Part shown: positions 18,101 through 26,401 of the stretch, one piece after another
Position numbering within the stretch: position 1 is the stretch's first letter
Layout: each line of letters begins with the position of its first letter
Program-made: the position numbers and the translations under genes
DNA from: a virus
IMG/VR virus record: IMGVR_UViG_3300033571_024432
Coordinates: 52,708 to 116,707 of that record
Length of the DNA stretch: 64,000 nucleotides
Strand: one strand, 5' to 3'
Notes under the pieces: model-generated
Database searches by the model: none
What the model was told of the DNA's origin: nothing
Seen by the model: the letters and a program-made list of their open reading frames with translations, nothing else

Positions 18101-18730
18101 TCAAAAATGAATAAAGCTTCATTTGGTTCATTATGTAAAATGGAAGCATTTGGTTCATTAGAAGAAATGAAGAATGGGCATATTGCAAATCATAGACAAT
18201 TATACGATTTAATCATTGGAAATTATGACACTTTGAAAAAAGGAAAATATGGAATAACAGATGCAGCACGAAAAAAGATTGAAAAAAGAGGTGAACAACC
18301 ACAATTAATTATTGATGTTTTATTATCAGATATATTACAGGATCACTCAGATTGGTCACGTACGCAAAAGATTAGTAATCAATTCGAACTTAGTTCTAAT
18401 TCATCAGATGAGCTCCTGTATCCATCTGAGTTAATTGATAAGTTAAAAAAGCAAGAAATACCTAGCGCATTAACATTACCTGAAGGTAAGTTTGTTGCTT
18501 GGTTCTGTATTATGGATGGATTTGAAATTAAAAAAACAAAAAATGATAAAAATTTTATAAAAGCTGCAGTGTCAGATAATGAAGGAAATATTAGTAAAAT
18601 TAAAATATGGGGTGACATAGATACAAATGATTTTGCATATACAGTTTGGATAGCTGAAGTGAATATGCAAGCAGATTGGGGATTATCAACTAATTCTTTT
18701 AAAATGAAAAGGGTTACTATTTTTGATTAA
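15149..18730 (+). CDS. dnaE: DNA polymerase III alpha subunit (replicative C-family polymerase)
   Basis: A 1193-residue bacterial-type replicative polymerase. The PHP domain is at the N terminus (H15, H17, H19 and TDHGN near residue 50), interrupted by an acidic insertion around residues 110-140. The polymerase palm has GPGRGSGAGSLVNYLLG and the Asp cluster P484-D-I-D-T-D489. GRHAGGVIV, IYRPGPL and GYDKSHA-like FNKSHAVAYA motifs follow, and a C-terminal OB-like domain ends the protein (VAWFCIMDGFEIKKTKNDK). Size and order fit DnaE. Most phages use a family A or B polymerase, so this is notable. AGGAG precedes the ATG. Confidence 0.97.
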   Translation: MFSNFQTPKQFVGLHAHSHFSVYDGLGYPSDHIDFVLQNGMNAWALTDHGNANGLAHARSHTAKLQKKGIDYRQLYGVECYFVPSLKDWASDYANHKQTIKDARTAAEAEKIAKSKVDIDADDDVDAGGLVIEDENESKSLNVMDDEWKRRYHLVVLARNRKGLSNLFTMVKKSYKEGFYRYPRIDFEMLKEFGSDLIVSTACLGGIYSNRILRGVAHGQSRDQIQNELKNLTDRFHQYIGEGFHLELQFNKLEKQHVVNDYLIEHSKLTGIPLIATCDSHYPTPDKWQAREMYKKLGWLGSELNTELPKFEDLKCELYPKNADQMWQEFKTAWEELDFYKGNEEIVKNAIERTYDIAWEMCEDTWIDTKVKLPVTDLPNKTTMQQLTELVKEALINEGLADNQIYIERAKEELSDIKYLGHEAYFLTMYKIFKEAEKHTFLGPGRGSGAGSLVNYLLGITQLDPIPYNLLWNRFLGRHRVNWPDIDTDAGNRDELIKAAQKLFGEEAVIPVSNFNTLKLKSLVKDISKFYNVPFEEVNAVTGPLQDEVMYHAMDESMEKSVFVLKHEDCMEYSTRYKEFMEKYPKVEEHIRTLFTQNKSIGRHAGGVIVADPKELEQTMPMVGVRGELQTPWAEGLNFRNLEDNGFLKFDFLGLTLLRDVENCINRILKRENKRKATFEEIKKFFDEKLNCRYVKQDDLIVWKHVYEMGHFTGIFQFAQTGARNFAMEAKPQNIEDLAAVTAIYRPGPLKANVHKKYVKAKNDAMIKKPKYAHPVIEEVLGPTYGFIAFQEQFMLLAQKLAGFSPAEGDKLRKTLVKKSVEKLDAIYKERQDAREKFIKGAKEVSNVQESVAIGLWEEIDFFAQYGFNKSHAVAYAIDSYYAAWLHTHYETDWLSTILETEKTDPARMAKAISEVKSYGYKFSQIDVNYSGDEWYYSNDLKAFVPPLSSLKGTGDKAVEEIMKYRPYNNLEELLYNENGEWKHSKMNKASFGSLCKMEAFGSLEEMKNGHIANHRQLYDLIIGNYDTLKKGKYGITDAARKKIEKRGEQPQLIIDVLLSDILQDHSDWSRTQKISNQFELSSNSSDELLYPSELIDKLKKQEIPSALTLPEGKFVAWFCIMDGFEIKKTKNDKNFIKAAVSDNEGNISKIKIWGDIDTNDFAYTVWIAEVNMQADWGLSTNSFKMKRVTIFD

Positions 18731-18778
18731 TATTTATAATAAAACATAATTATTAATTTATAAAGAAATGGAAAATAT

Positions 18779-21505
18779 ATGTCACTAAATATATTAAAAA
18801 ATTATATTAAAATGATATCTGAGGGTAGCGCATCTACAGATTTAAGTCCTAATAAATTAAATGCAGGATATATGTCTAAAATTTTTGGAAAAAACAGAAG
18901 CAAATCTAATATCGATCAATATAATTTTAAATTACTTGCTGAAATTAATGAAAAATTAGAAAATTTTGATTATGATGAAATGCATAATAATTATAATATT
19001 GACAAAGAAGATATAAATTATAAAAAAAATTTAGCAATATATTATGCTATTTTAGGTAAATTACTAAATAATAGTTTATTAAAAAATATTTTTATAAAAA
19101 AAAATTTTACAAATGATCAATATATATACATTCCTGAAAACGCTATTTATACAACTGCTGATTATACAAATATTTCCAAAGGCGAAATAATATTAAAAAA
19201 AATAGATGAAGAAGATGAAAATTATGATGAAGAAAATTTAATAATTAATGAACTTAATAAACTTTTAAATATTTTAATGAGTGTTTACGATTTTTCTGTA
19301 CATGATACAGAAAATATAAAGTTTGATATCGATGAAAAATATTTTAATATATCAGAATTTGTGTCTGCCAAACCGAATGCAAATCAAACTAAAAAACAAA
19401 TATATGAACAACAAACAGGCGCAGATTATAACGCTCAAGTTAATTTTGCACAATTTTTATTAAATATATCAGGATCTGATATATTTATTTCTTTTGTTGA
19501 TCCATATGAAAAAAATAAAAATGGCACTTTTAAAGTACCTCTTTTAGGTATAAATCCAAATGCGACATTTGGGACTCCACATGGTATATATGCATATCCT
19601 TTTGATAAACATAATGCTTTAAGTTATATAGCTACTGGTACAGCAACTCATGCAAAATTCGCTAGAAAAAGAGAATATTTTCATTTAATTAGAGTTGATT
19701 TAAATCATCCGAATGTATTAAATATCGATGAATCAGGTAACTCAAAAATTGGTAGTAGAAAGTATGATAAAAATGATTATCAAAAAGATTTTAATGAACT
19801 TGTTAGAATGGCAAATATTTTATTTAATTTTCCTTTATCACGTAATTTTTCAGGAAATATTTTAGATTTAGAAAATAATATTACAGATTTAAAATATTCT
19901 CATACAAAAACTAGTATTTCACATATGTACACAGGCGTTACAAATAATTTAAGATATTTATTTAAGAAAGTAGCAACAGAATTAAATATTGATGCTCAAT
20001 TAACTGATAAGAAAATTAATGAAATAATAAATGATATTGCTAATTCTTGCGGTTTAACAGACTATGTTATGAAAAACTATGTTAATAAAATAATTGGTAA
20101 TAATATTGATAAAAATAATTTTGATAAAAATGCAGAGGAGCAATTTTATGATTTTGTTGAAGAATTTAAAAATATAACAGTAGAAGAGTTGCCTTCAAAA
20201 AGTAGTATTTATAGAAATTTTGTAAAAAATTATCCTCAATTTAATAATTTAATGAAAAAACATTATGATAATTATATGCAAGAAAATTTGCCTGAAAGAT
20301 ATTCAGAATTAGTTCCTGATAGTACAAATAGTATAAATATTAAAGATTTTATGACAAATAATGATGTTTTAAATGCAAAATTTCAATATAAAAAGCATGA
20401 TCCTCTAGGAAATATATCAACTAATTCAAATGCTGAATTGGCTGATAGGATACTTAGTAATATAGTTATTATTAAAGATGAATTAAATAAAATAAAAGAT
20501 TTTGGCGTCCGTATTTGGAAAGCAGCATTTTTTATATCAAGGATTTTTTCTTATAATCAAAAAAATCAAAACTTTAATATTACACGTCTAATGCATGATG
20601 CAAAAAGTAATAGTTTTATTAGTTCTCATGAAGGAAGATCTGAATTTTTTTCATTATTGTTAAATTCAATTGGCATTAAATGTGTGATTGATCAAGGTAG
20701 TGGTACTGTTCATGGAAATGAACCATCTCAAATGCATATTGCAACATTTGGAGAGGATAATTCTTTTTATGGATATATTGGCACATTTGATAACATTTTT
20801 GAATATGGAGATCAAGGTGAAGCCATAGAAGAGTTAAGAGAAAAAAAGCGTAGAGAACTTATTATTAGCGCATTAGGGGGAGAAAATATAGAAAATTTTA
20901 CTGGAACTCAACCTGCTTTTTATCTAAGAAACAAATCTCCTAAAGAATTTAAAGCAGAGAATGAAAAAAGTGCAAGAAAATTGACAGATGCATATTTAGA
21001 ATATGTCTTGAGATACAATAAACCTAAAGTTGATTATGGCCCATTGGGACCTCCAGGAAATAGATATATACCAAAAAATCCAAAGATTGAAAAGAAAGAT
21101 AAAACACAAGCACTTTCGACAGAAAACCCTTTAATATATAATCAACTAAAAGCAACAAATATTTTATCAGATATATATGAAAAAATATATGCATTAAATG
21201 ACGACATAAAAAATGAAAATTGGTATCGTGATATTGTTGAAAAAATTAATCAGAATTATTTCGATGATACTAAATATAAAGATTATTATCTACTTCAAGA
21301 TGAATATGGAAATATGCCACATGGTTATACAAACGCAATTGGTAAAAAGCCAGAAAAAGATGAAATTAAGCATTTTAAAGATGGTCGTAATATGAGGAAT
21401 ATGCCTATTGGTAAATTTCACTGGAGAAATCCTACTGTAAATGAAAATTTAAATAAAGAAATATTTAATGCTTTAAAGTATAAAAAATTAAAGTTATTAT
21501 ATTAA
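18779..21505 (+). CDS. Leader-bearing paralogous family protein, copy 3 (largest)
   Basis: A 908-residue member of the family seen at 71, 1755 and 22825. The short leader ends I13-S14-E15 before G16. The first shared block begins near residue 220 (GSDIFISFVDPYEK, INPNATFGTPHGIYAYPFD, YFHLIRVDLNHPNV), so about 200 residues precede it that copies 1, 2 and 4 lack. About 230 further residues separate it from the second block (SEFFSLLLNSIGIKCVIDQGSG, VHGNEPSQMHI). A proline-containing linker (GPLGPPGNRYIPKNP) lies near residue 765. Function unknown. Its stop shares TTAA with the convergent gene. Confidence 0.9.
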   Translation: MSLNILKNYIKMISEGSASTDLSPNKLNAGYMSKIFGKNRSKSNIDQYNFKLLAEINEKLENFDYDEMHNNYNIDKEDINYKKNLAIYYAILGKLLNNSLLKNIFIKKNFTNDQYIYIPENAIYTTADYTNISKGEIILKKIDEEDENYDEENLIINELNKLLNILMSVYDFSVHDTENIKFDIDEKYFNISEFVSAKPNANQTKKQIYEQQTGADYNAQVNFAQFLLNISGSDIFISFVDPYEKNKNGTFKVPLLGINPNATFGTPHGIYAYPFDKHNALSYIATGTATHAKFARKREYFHLIRVDLNHPNVLNIDESGNSKIGSRKYDKNDYQKDFNELVRMANILFNFPLSRNFSGNILDLENNITDLKYSHTKTSISHMYTGVTNNLRYLFKKVATELNIDAQLTDKKINEIINDIANSCGLTDYVMKNYVNKIIGNNIDKNNFDKNAEEQFYDFVEEFKNITVEELPSKSSIYRNFVKNYPQFNNLMKKHYDNYMQENLPERYSELVPDSTNSINIKDFMTNNDVLNAKFQYKKHDPLGNISTNSNAELADRILSNIVIIKDELNKIKDFGVRIWKAAFFISRIFSYNQKNQNFNITRLMHDAKSNSFISSHEGRSEFFSLLLNSIGIKCVIDQGSGTVHGNEPSQMHIATFGEDNSFYGYIGTFDNIFEYGDQGEAIEELREKKRRELIISALGGENIENFTGTQPAFYLRNKSPKEFKAENEKSARKLTDAYLEYVLRYNKPKVDYGPLGPPGNRYIPKNPKIEKKDKTQALSTENPLIYNQLKATNILSDIYEKIYALNDDIKNENWYRDIVEKINQNYFDDTKYKDYYLLQDEYGNMPHGYTNAIGKKPEKDEIKHFKDGRNMRNMPIGKFHWRNPTVNENLNKEIFNALKYKKLKLLY

Positions 21506-22764
21506 TAAAAATTTAATATATTTTCTAAAGTGCTTTTCGAAATAAATATACCATATTTTTTCCATTTTTCGATATTATCTTCTATATAATCTAAAATATT
21601 TAAATCTACATTATATTTTGAAGTGTATTCTCTTGAAAGATAAGCATTTAATAGTTCATTAATAATATTTCTTATATAATCTATTTGTGTTTCATCCCTT
21701 AATCCTGTATTATGATTAATAGGTGCTAGAGTATTAAAATTTGTTAAAGTTTTAAACTGATTTAAATCAATTAATGAAAAATATTTCATTTTATCAATAG
21801 GTTGTATGTTTAACATTATTTTTTCCAAATGATTTAAAATATTTAAACTTATTCCTGTTTTTTTATTAATTTCTATTTTTAAATTATCATTAAACTCAAA
21901 TTCTGTTTCTCCATATTTTGAGTTTAAGTAAAATGTATTATTTGAAGTAATTACGCTGGTTATTTTATTGCAATATATTTTTTCGCCAGAATTAGTTATT
22001 ATTTTTTTTAAACCTAAAGAAATTTTATTATGTCCTGATATATCGTTTTCTGGTAAAAAATAAAATATATTATCGCCGCTGAAAAAATATGTATTAAATA
22101 AATTTGAATCTAAACGAGCTGTACACCATTTTGTATCATCTTTATTATTTAAAACAATATCCTCAGCTAACCAATTTGTTCTAGCCCAAAAAATTGAAGA
22201 CGCCATATTTAATGGACAAACTACTAAAAAGCCATCAATAATATTATTATTAAATGGATAGAATGTTTTATTTTTTTTTAATAAATTTTTTTCTTCAATG
22301 ATTCTGTTTAATCCTGATATTTCTGATTTTTCTTGTATTTTTTGATAAACAAATAATAATTTTTCATATGTATTTGTTGAATATTCATAGTTATTTTTAT
22401 TATAGTTTAACATAAAATCATAAATATAATCTTTAAAAATAATACCATTTGTTGTTTTTTTAGATGTAACATCTTTTTGTTGATATAAAAACAATAATGA
22501 TGTGCATATATTTTCTATATAATATTGTATATTTGATTCATTAAATTTAGAAATATCATTAATACATTCATATAAAACATCAATAAAAAAACGTCCTGGT
22601 GAATTTTGATTATATAAAGAATATTTTATATTAATATTTTCAAATGTTTCATTAATTAAATTGAAAATAACATTTTTTTCTTTTAAATTAAATAATTTAT
22701 ATTTTGTCTCAAATAAAATATTTTCTCTTATTATTTTTTTGAAATCTGCTAATTTAATTATCAA
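21502..22764 (-). CDS. Leader-bearing protein of unknown function
   Basis: A 420-residue minus-strand protein. The leader (DFKKIIRENILFE, cut after E19 before T20) is clear and supports the start. In the middle, ASSIFWARTNWLAEDIVLNNKDDTKWCTARLDSN resembles a compact folded domain; similar WCTA-containing segments occur in phage proteins I have seen, but I cannot name a family. It is divergent from paralogue copy 4 (22825) and convergent with copy 3. Confidence 0.85.
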   Translation of the reverse strand: MIIKLADFKKIIRENILFETKYKLFNLKEKNVIFNLINETFENINIKYSLYNQNSPGRFFIDVLYECINDISKFNESNIQYYIENICTSLLFLYQQKDVTSKKTTNGIIFKDYIYDFMLNYNKNNYEYSTNTYEKLLFVYQKIQEKSEISGLNRIIEEKNLLKKNKTFYPFNNNIIDGFLVVCPLNMASSIFWARTNWLAEDIVLNNKDDTKWCTARLDSNLFNTYFFSGDNIFYFLPENDISGHNKISLGLKKIITNSGEKIYCNKITSVITSNNTFYLNSKYGETEFEFNDNLKIEINKKTGISLNILNHLEKIMLNIQPIDKMKYFSLIDLNQFKTLTNFNTLAPINHNTGLRDETQIDYIRNIINELLNAYLSREYTSKYNVDLNILDYIEDNIEKWKKYGIFISKSTLENILNFY

Positions 22765-22824
22765 TTTAATATATCCTTATATTTTATTCATAATTATATT
22801 TAAAAAAGTATAAGAGTTAGATAA

Positions 22825-23757
22825 ATGAAAGAAAAAACAATAAGATTATATATAAAAAATTTATTAGAATCTAAATTTTTAGCAATGGCTTCAGATGACT
22901 TAAATGCAGATAATATTAGTCGTTTTTTTAATCAAAGATTAAATTTTATAGATATAAAAAATGTAAATGATTTAAAAGATTATTTAATAGATATTTCTGG
23001 ACCTGATGTTTTTATTTCATTTACAAACCCATGGAATCAAAATATTCCTACTTTTTCAATAAATCCTATAGCAAAGTTTGGAACTCCACACGGAATATAT
23101 TTTTATCCCTTTGATATAAAAAATGCTATTAAATTTATAAATGAAGGTAAACCTACAAATGCTAATTTTGCAATCAGAAATGATTATTTTCATTTGTTAA
23201 AAGTAGATTTAAATCATCCAAGTGTATTGATATTAAATCAAGATGAAACAGTAAATAGAAAAGATTTATCAATTATTGAATTTAAAATATGTTTAAATGA
23301 AATAATAAGAATATGTAAAGAATACTCAAATATTGAAATAAATAAAAATGAATTATTTTTTGAATTAAAAAAATATAATAAACAATATAACAATTTTTAT
23401 ATAAAATTATATCAAATATGTGGTATAATATCAAAAAAAGTATCATTAAAAAATAATTCTGAATTATTTGGTTTATTATTAAATAGTTTGAATATAAAGT
23501 GTGTAATTGATCGTGGTTTAGGTGTAATACATCATAATGAACCTAATCAAATGCATATTTTACAATATGATGATAATGATAGTTTTTATGAATATATTGG
23601 CACTTTTAAAAATTTAATTAAAGATTACGTTTATTTTGAAGACAGAACTATTGCACAACCTAAAAAAGATTTTCAAAATATAAACAATTTATTAAAACAA
23701 AAATCATTAAATATCGATGATGTTATGAATAATCCTAATTTTAAAATTAATAATTAA
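22825..23757 (+). CDS. Leader-bearing paralogous family protein, copy 4 (minimal)
   Basis: A 310-residue, smallest member of the four-gene family: leader (L13-L14-E15 before S16), first block (GPDVFISFTNPW, INPIAKFGTPHGIYFYPFD, YFHLLKVDLNHPSV) and second block (NSELFGLLLNSLNIKCVIDRG, VIHHNEPNQMHIL, SFYEYIGTF) with little else. It therefore defines the core domain: about 120 residues, a variable helical spacer, then about 75 residues. Residues kept in all four include the H, G, I and Y of TPHGIY, the F-H-L of YFHL, and N-E-P-x-Q-x-H. Confidence 0.9.
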   Translation: MKEKTIRLYIKNLLESKFLAMASDDLNADNISRFFNQRLNFIDIKNVNDLKDYLIDISGPDVFISFTNPWNQNIPTFSINPIAKFGTPHGIYFYPFDIKNAIKFINEGKPTNANFAIRNDYFHLLKVDLNHPSVLILNQDETVNRKDLSIIEFKICLNEIIRICKEYSNIEINKNELFFELKKYNKQYNNFYIKLYQICGIISKKVSLKNNSELFGLLLNSLNIKCVIDRGLGVIHHNEPNQMHILQYDDNDSFYEYIGTFKNLIKDYVYFEDRTIAQPKKDFQNINNLLKQKSLNIDDVMNNPNFKINN

Positions 23758-23764
23758 TATTACA

Positions 23765-23796
23765 TACGTGAATATTTAAAATTTTTTATTTAAAAT
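23765..23796 (+). promoter_or_regulatory. Promoter, TACGTGAATA-type
   Basis: Exact TACGTGAATA (23765-23774), 16-base spacer, TAAAAT (23791-23796; one mismatch to TATAAT), 41 bases before the phosphatase gene. Confidence 0.65.
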
Positions 23797-23837
23797 TTTT
23801 TTATAACTACAAAATTTAATAATATTAAAAGAGTAAA

Positions 23838-24770
23838 ATGATGAATAGCATTTCAAAACTAAATAAACCTATTGAGAATAGTTATTGGGTAATACCTAAT
23901 ACATTTTTAGCTGCAGAATATCCTAGAACAATTGATGAAGATGAATCACATGAAAAAATAAAAAACATTTTAAAATCAGGTATTACATGTTTTGTTGATT
24001 TAACTGATGATAAGCATTTAAAAGAATATGAATATATTATCGATAAATATAAAAAAGAATATCCAGGTGTTAAAAGAATCAATTTTAAAATAAAAGATGG
24101 ATATACACCTAGTGTTGATTTTATGGATCAAATTTTAAATAAAATTGACGAATTATTATGTAATGGCGAAAAGATATATCTTCATTGTTGGGGCGGAATT
24201 GGAAGAACAGGTACTGTTGTTGATTGTTGGTTACATAAAAATGTTAATGGAAGAATTAATAATAATGTAGGTAAAAATAATTTTACAGGAAAAGTTGAAA
24301 GTGATCTAAATTTAGTTAAATTATGGTGTACTAATTTTAAAGCACTTAGAAAAAGAGAACCTAAAAAACCAACGAATCATAGACAAAGAATATTTGTAGG
24401 TAATTGGATTGATGAATATATCAAAAATAATAAATTAAATCAAACACATTTAAATGTAAATGAAGTTTTAAATAGAAATATAAATTTAGATTTAAATAGT
24501 TTAAATGAAAATTTATATAAAAATCTGATAAAAATTATTGATATTATGAATGTAAAAATAGAAGATAAAGAGTATTTTTGTCAAAATGTATTATTAAATT
24601 TACTTAAAAAATACAATAAAGTAAATATTGAAACGCAAAATTTTTCTTTAATTTTTCAAAATAAAAATAATGATTTTATAACTTTAAAATTTATAGATTT
24701 AAAAGAAAACAAAAAAATAAATACTTTTTTGTTTTGCAGTAATGGATTTAGACAAATAGAAGGTTTATAA
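23838..24770 (+). CDS. Dual-specificity / tyrosine phosphatase-like protein
   Basis: A 310-residue protein with the cysteine-phosphatase signature HCxxGxGRTG at residues 116-125 (HCWGGIGRTG; nucleophile C117, phosphate-binding R123). The N-terminal FVDLTDDKHLKEYE segment is like the strand preceding the DSP fold. The C-terminal 100 residues are N/L/K-rich and unrelated. Substrate may be phosphoprotein or phosphorylated metabolite. ATG at 23838 or 23841 could serve as start. It is the first gene behind a TACGTGAATA promoter. Confidence 0.88.
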   Translation: MMNSISKLNKPIENSYWVIPNTFLAAEYPRTIDEDESHEKIKNILKSGITCFVDLTDDKHLKEYEYIIDKYKKEYPGVKRINFKIKDGYTPSVDFMDQILNKIDELLCNGEKIYLHCWGGIGRTGTVVDCWLHKNVNGRINNNVGKNNFTGKVESDLNLVKLWCTNFKALRKREPKKPTNHRQRIFVGNWIDEYIKNNKLNQTHLNVNEVLNRNINLDLNSLNENLYKNLIKIIDIMNVKIEDKEYFCQNVLLNLLKKYNKVNIETQNFSLIFQNKNNDFITLKFIDLKENKKINTFLFCSNGFRQIEGL

Positions 24771-24789
24771 TTATTTAAATTTTAAATAA
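24771..24789 (+). terminator. Possible AT-only stem-loop after phosphatase gene
   Basis: TTATTTAAA (24771-24779) and TTTAAATAA (24781-24789) are inverted; a workable stem has about seven pairs and a 4-5 base loop. It follows the stop directly and precedes an A/T-rich tract. Weak. Confidence 0.25.
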
Positions 24790-24851
24790 AAAATTTTTAT
24801 AAAATAAAAAAAAATAAATAATAATAAAAATTTATAAAATAAAAGGTGAGT

Positions 24852-25415
24852 ATGATTGACCCTAAATTTATTGTATATACAGGTCCTATGTATGGATCAA
24901 AAACTACTAAATTGTTAGCGATGATTGATAGATTTGCTAGACAAAAGAAAAATGTGATTGCTTTTAAACCTAAAATAGATAATAGATATGCAGATTCATA
25001 TATACAATCTCATAATGGTGGTAAATTTACAGCATATCAAGTATCAAACGGACATGAACTATTAAATGAATTAAAAAAGCAAGAATTAAATAATAAAATT
25101 AATTATGATGTGATTGCAATAGATGAAGCATTTATGATTGATGATTGTTCAGATGCATTAATTGGATTATTTTGTAATGGTTATACAATTATTGTATCGT
25201 CTATTCAATTAGATGCACATTTTAAACCATTTACTGAAATTATGAAAATTATGCCTTATGCAACACAAATTGAAATTTGTCCCGCTGTATGTCCTATAAC
25301 AGGAAATGATGCTTACTATACAATGGCCAAATTTGATTATAAAGAAGTTACTGTTGGTGGAGACATTTTATATGAACCAAGAAGTTGGTCTGCATTCCCA
25401 ATAATCAAAGGATAA
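24852..25415 (+). CDS. tdk: Thymidine kinase, type II
   Basis: A 187-residue kinase phosphorylating thymidine to dTMP. The nucleotide-binding loop is GPMYGSKTT (residues 11-19), where the family usually has GPMFSGKS/T, so the last S and G are in reversed order. The Walker B-like VIAIDEAFMI is present, and the C-terminal zinc-ribbon cysteines appear as CPAVC. The ATG at 24852 is preferred over the GTG at 24846, which falls within the AAGGTGAG ribosome-binding site. Five bases separate it from the dCMP deaminase gene. Confidence 0.93.
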   Translation: MIDPKFIVYTGPMYGSKTTKLLAMIDRFARQKKNVIAFKPKIDNRYADSYIQSHNGGKFTAYQVSNGHELLNELKKQELNNKINYDVIAIDEAFMIDDCSDALIGLFCNGYTIIVSSIQLDAHFKPFTEIMKIMPYATQIEICPAVCPITGNDAYYTMAKFDYKEVTVGGDILYEPRSWSAFPIIKG

Positions 25416-25419
25416 AATC

Positions 25420-25824
25420 ATGACAAGACCTACTTGGAAAGAAATATGGATGAATGTAACAGAATTAATTGCACAACGTTCTCATCATCCTACATTTAAG
25501 GTTGGTGCAATTATTACATCAAATGATAATACACAAATTTTATCAATAGGTTATAATGGTAATGAAGCAGGAGGTAATAATATACCTGATAGCTGTGAGC
25601 CTGGTATGAGTGGATTATTACATGCAGAAATAAATTGTTTAATTAAATTAGATTATAATAATTATAAAGATAAAACAATGTGGCTAACGTTAAGTCCTTG
25701 TGCACAATGTGCAAAAGCAATTGTAAATGCTGGTATTAAAAGTGTTATATATAAAAATCAATATCGTGATATTGAAGGAATTAATATATTAGTAAATTCA
25801 GGAGTTAATGTCGAAAAATATTAA
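25420..25824 (+). CDS. Deoxycytidylate (dCMP) deaminase
   Basis: A 134-residue zinc deaminase turning dCMP into dUMP for ThyX. Zinc and catalytic residues are visible: H68-A-E70 (HAEINCL) and C94/C97 (SPCAQCAKAI). NVTELIAQRSHHPTFKVGAIIT at the N terminus is typical. Length fits the family. The AAAGG before the ATG is inside the end of the thymidine kinase gene, so the two are probably co-translated. Confidence 0.93.
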   Translation: MTRPTWKEIWMNVTELIAQRSHHPTFKVGAIITSNDNTQILSIGYNGNEAGGNNIPDSCEPGMSGLLHAEINCLIKLDYNNYKDKTMWLTLSPCAQCAKAIVNAGIKSVIYKNQYRDIEGINILVNSGVNVEKY

Positions 25825-25886
25825 TAATTAATATATAAGTATTGACAATATTTTATAATTAAAATATAAAAAGGAATTATGTTATT

Positions 25887-26390
25887 ATGTTTCAATTGAA
25901 TGAAAATAGTATGAAACGTATTATGCGTGAGGAATATTTTAAAAGATTAAAACATTTTTTACAAGAAGAAATGTCTATAATGTATAAAAATGGTTCAAAT
26001 GAAATAGATGTATTGTCAGATGCTTCAAAATTAAAAGTAAGAAATGATAAAAGTGGTTTAGAATATACTGTTTTAAAATTTGATAAAGCTAATAAAAAGG
26101 TTGTATTATTATGTCCTGAATTTTCTAGATTTGATTCTAGTTATAAACCTAAATCAACAAAAAAATTAACTGAGGTTGATTTTGATAATGATGGTGTTGA
26201 TGATTTAAGTATTAAATTAAACAAAATAGATAGTTTATTAGACGATGAAGATGAAAAAGATTCTAGAAAAACAACGAATGATAAAATAAAATTAATGGAT
26301 TTTAATAAAGATGATGATTCAAGCATATCTAAAAATAAAGATTATATTATCGTTGATTTAGATGAATTTATTAAAGAATATAGTTTATAA
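25887..26390 (+). CDS. Leader-bearing acidic protein with calcium-loop-like motif
   Basis: A 167-residue protein with an extended leader (LNENSMKRIMREEYFKRLKHFLQE, E27). Near residue 98 VDFDNDGVDDLSI resembles the D-x-D-x-D-G loops of EF-hand or FG-GAP type calcium sites, although no partner hand is seen. The C-terminal half is D/K-rich. AAGGA is 11 bases upstream of the ATG. First gene of a long run of probable virion genes to 39264. Confidence 0.8.
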   Translation: MFQLNENSMKRIMREEYFKRLKHFLQEEMSIMYKNGSNEIDVLSDASKLKVRNDKSGLEYTVLKFDKANKKVVLLCPEFSRFDSSYKPKSTKKLTEVDFDNDGVDDLSIKLNKIDSLLDDEDEKDSRKTTNDKIKLMDFNKDDDSSISKNKDYIIVDLDEFIKEYSL

Positions 26391-26401
26391 AAGGATATAA
26401 A

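Noticed and set aside
25842-25870. TTGACA-N17-TATAAA, a near-perfect host-type promoter before the leader gene at 25887
   Set aside because: A start at about 25877 would lie downstream of the AAGGA ribosome-binding site (25871-25875), so the transcript would lack it; chance in AT-rich DNA is likely.
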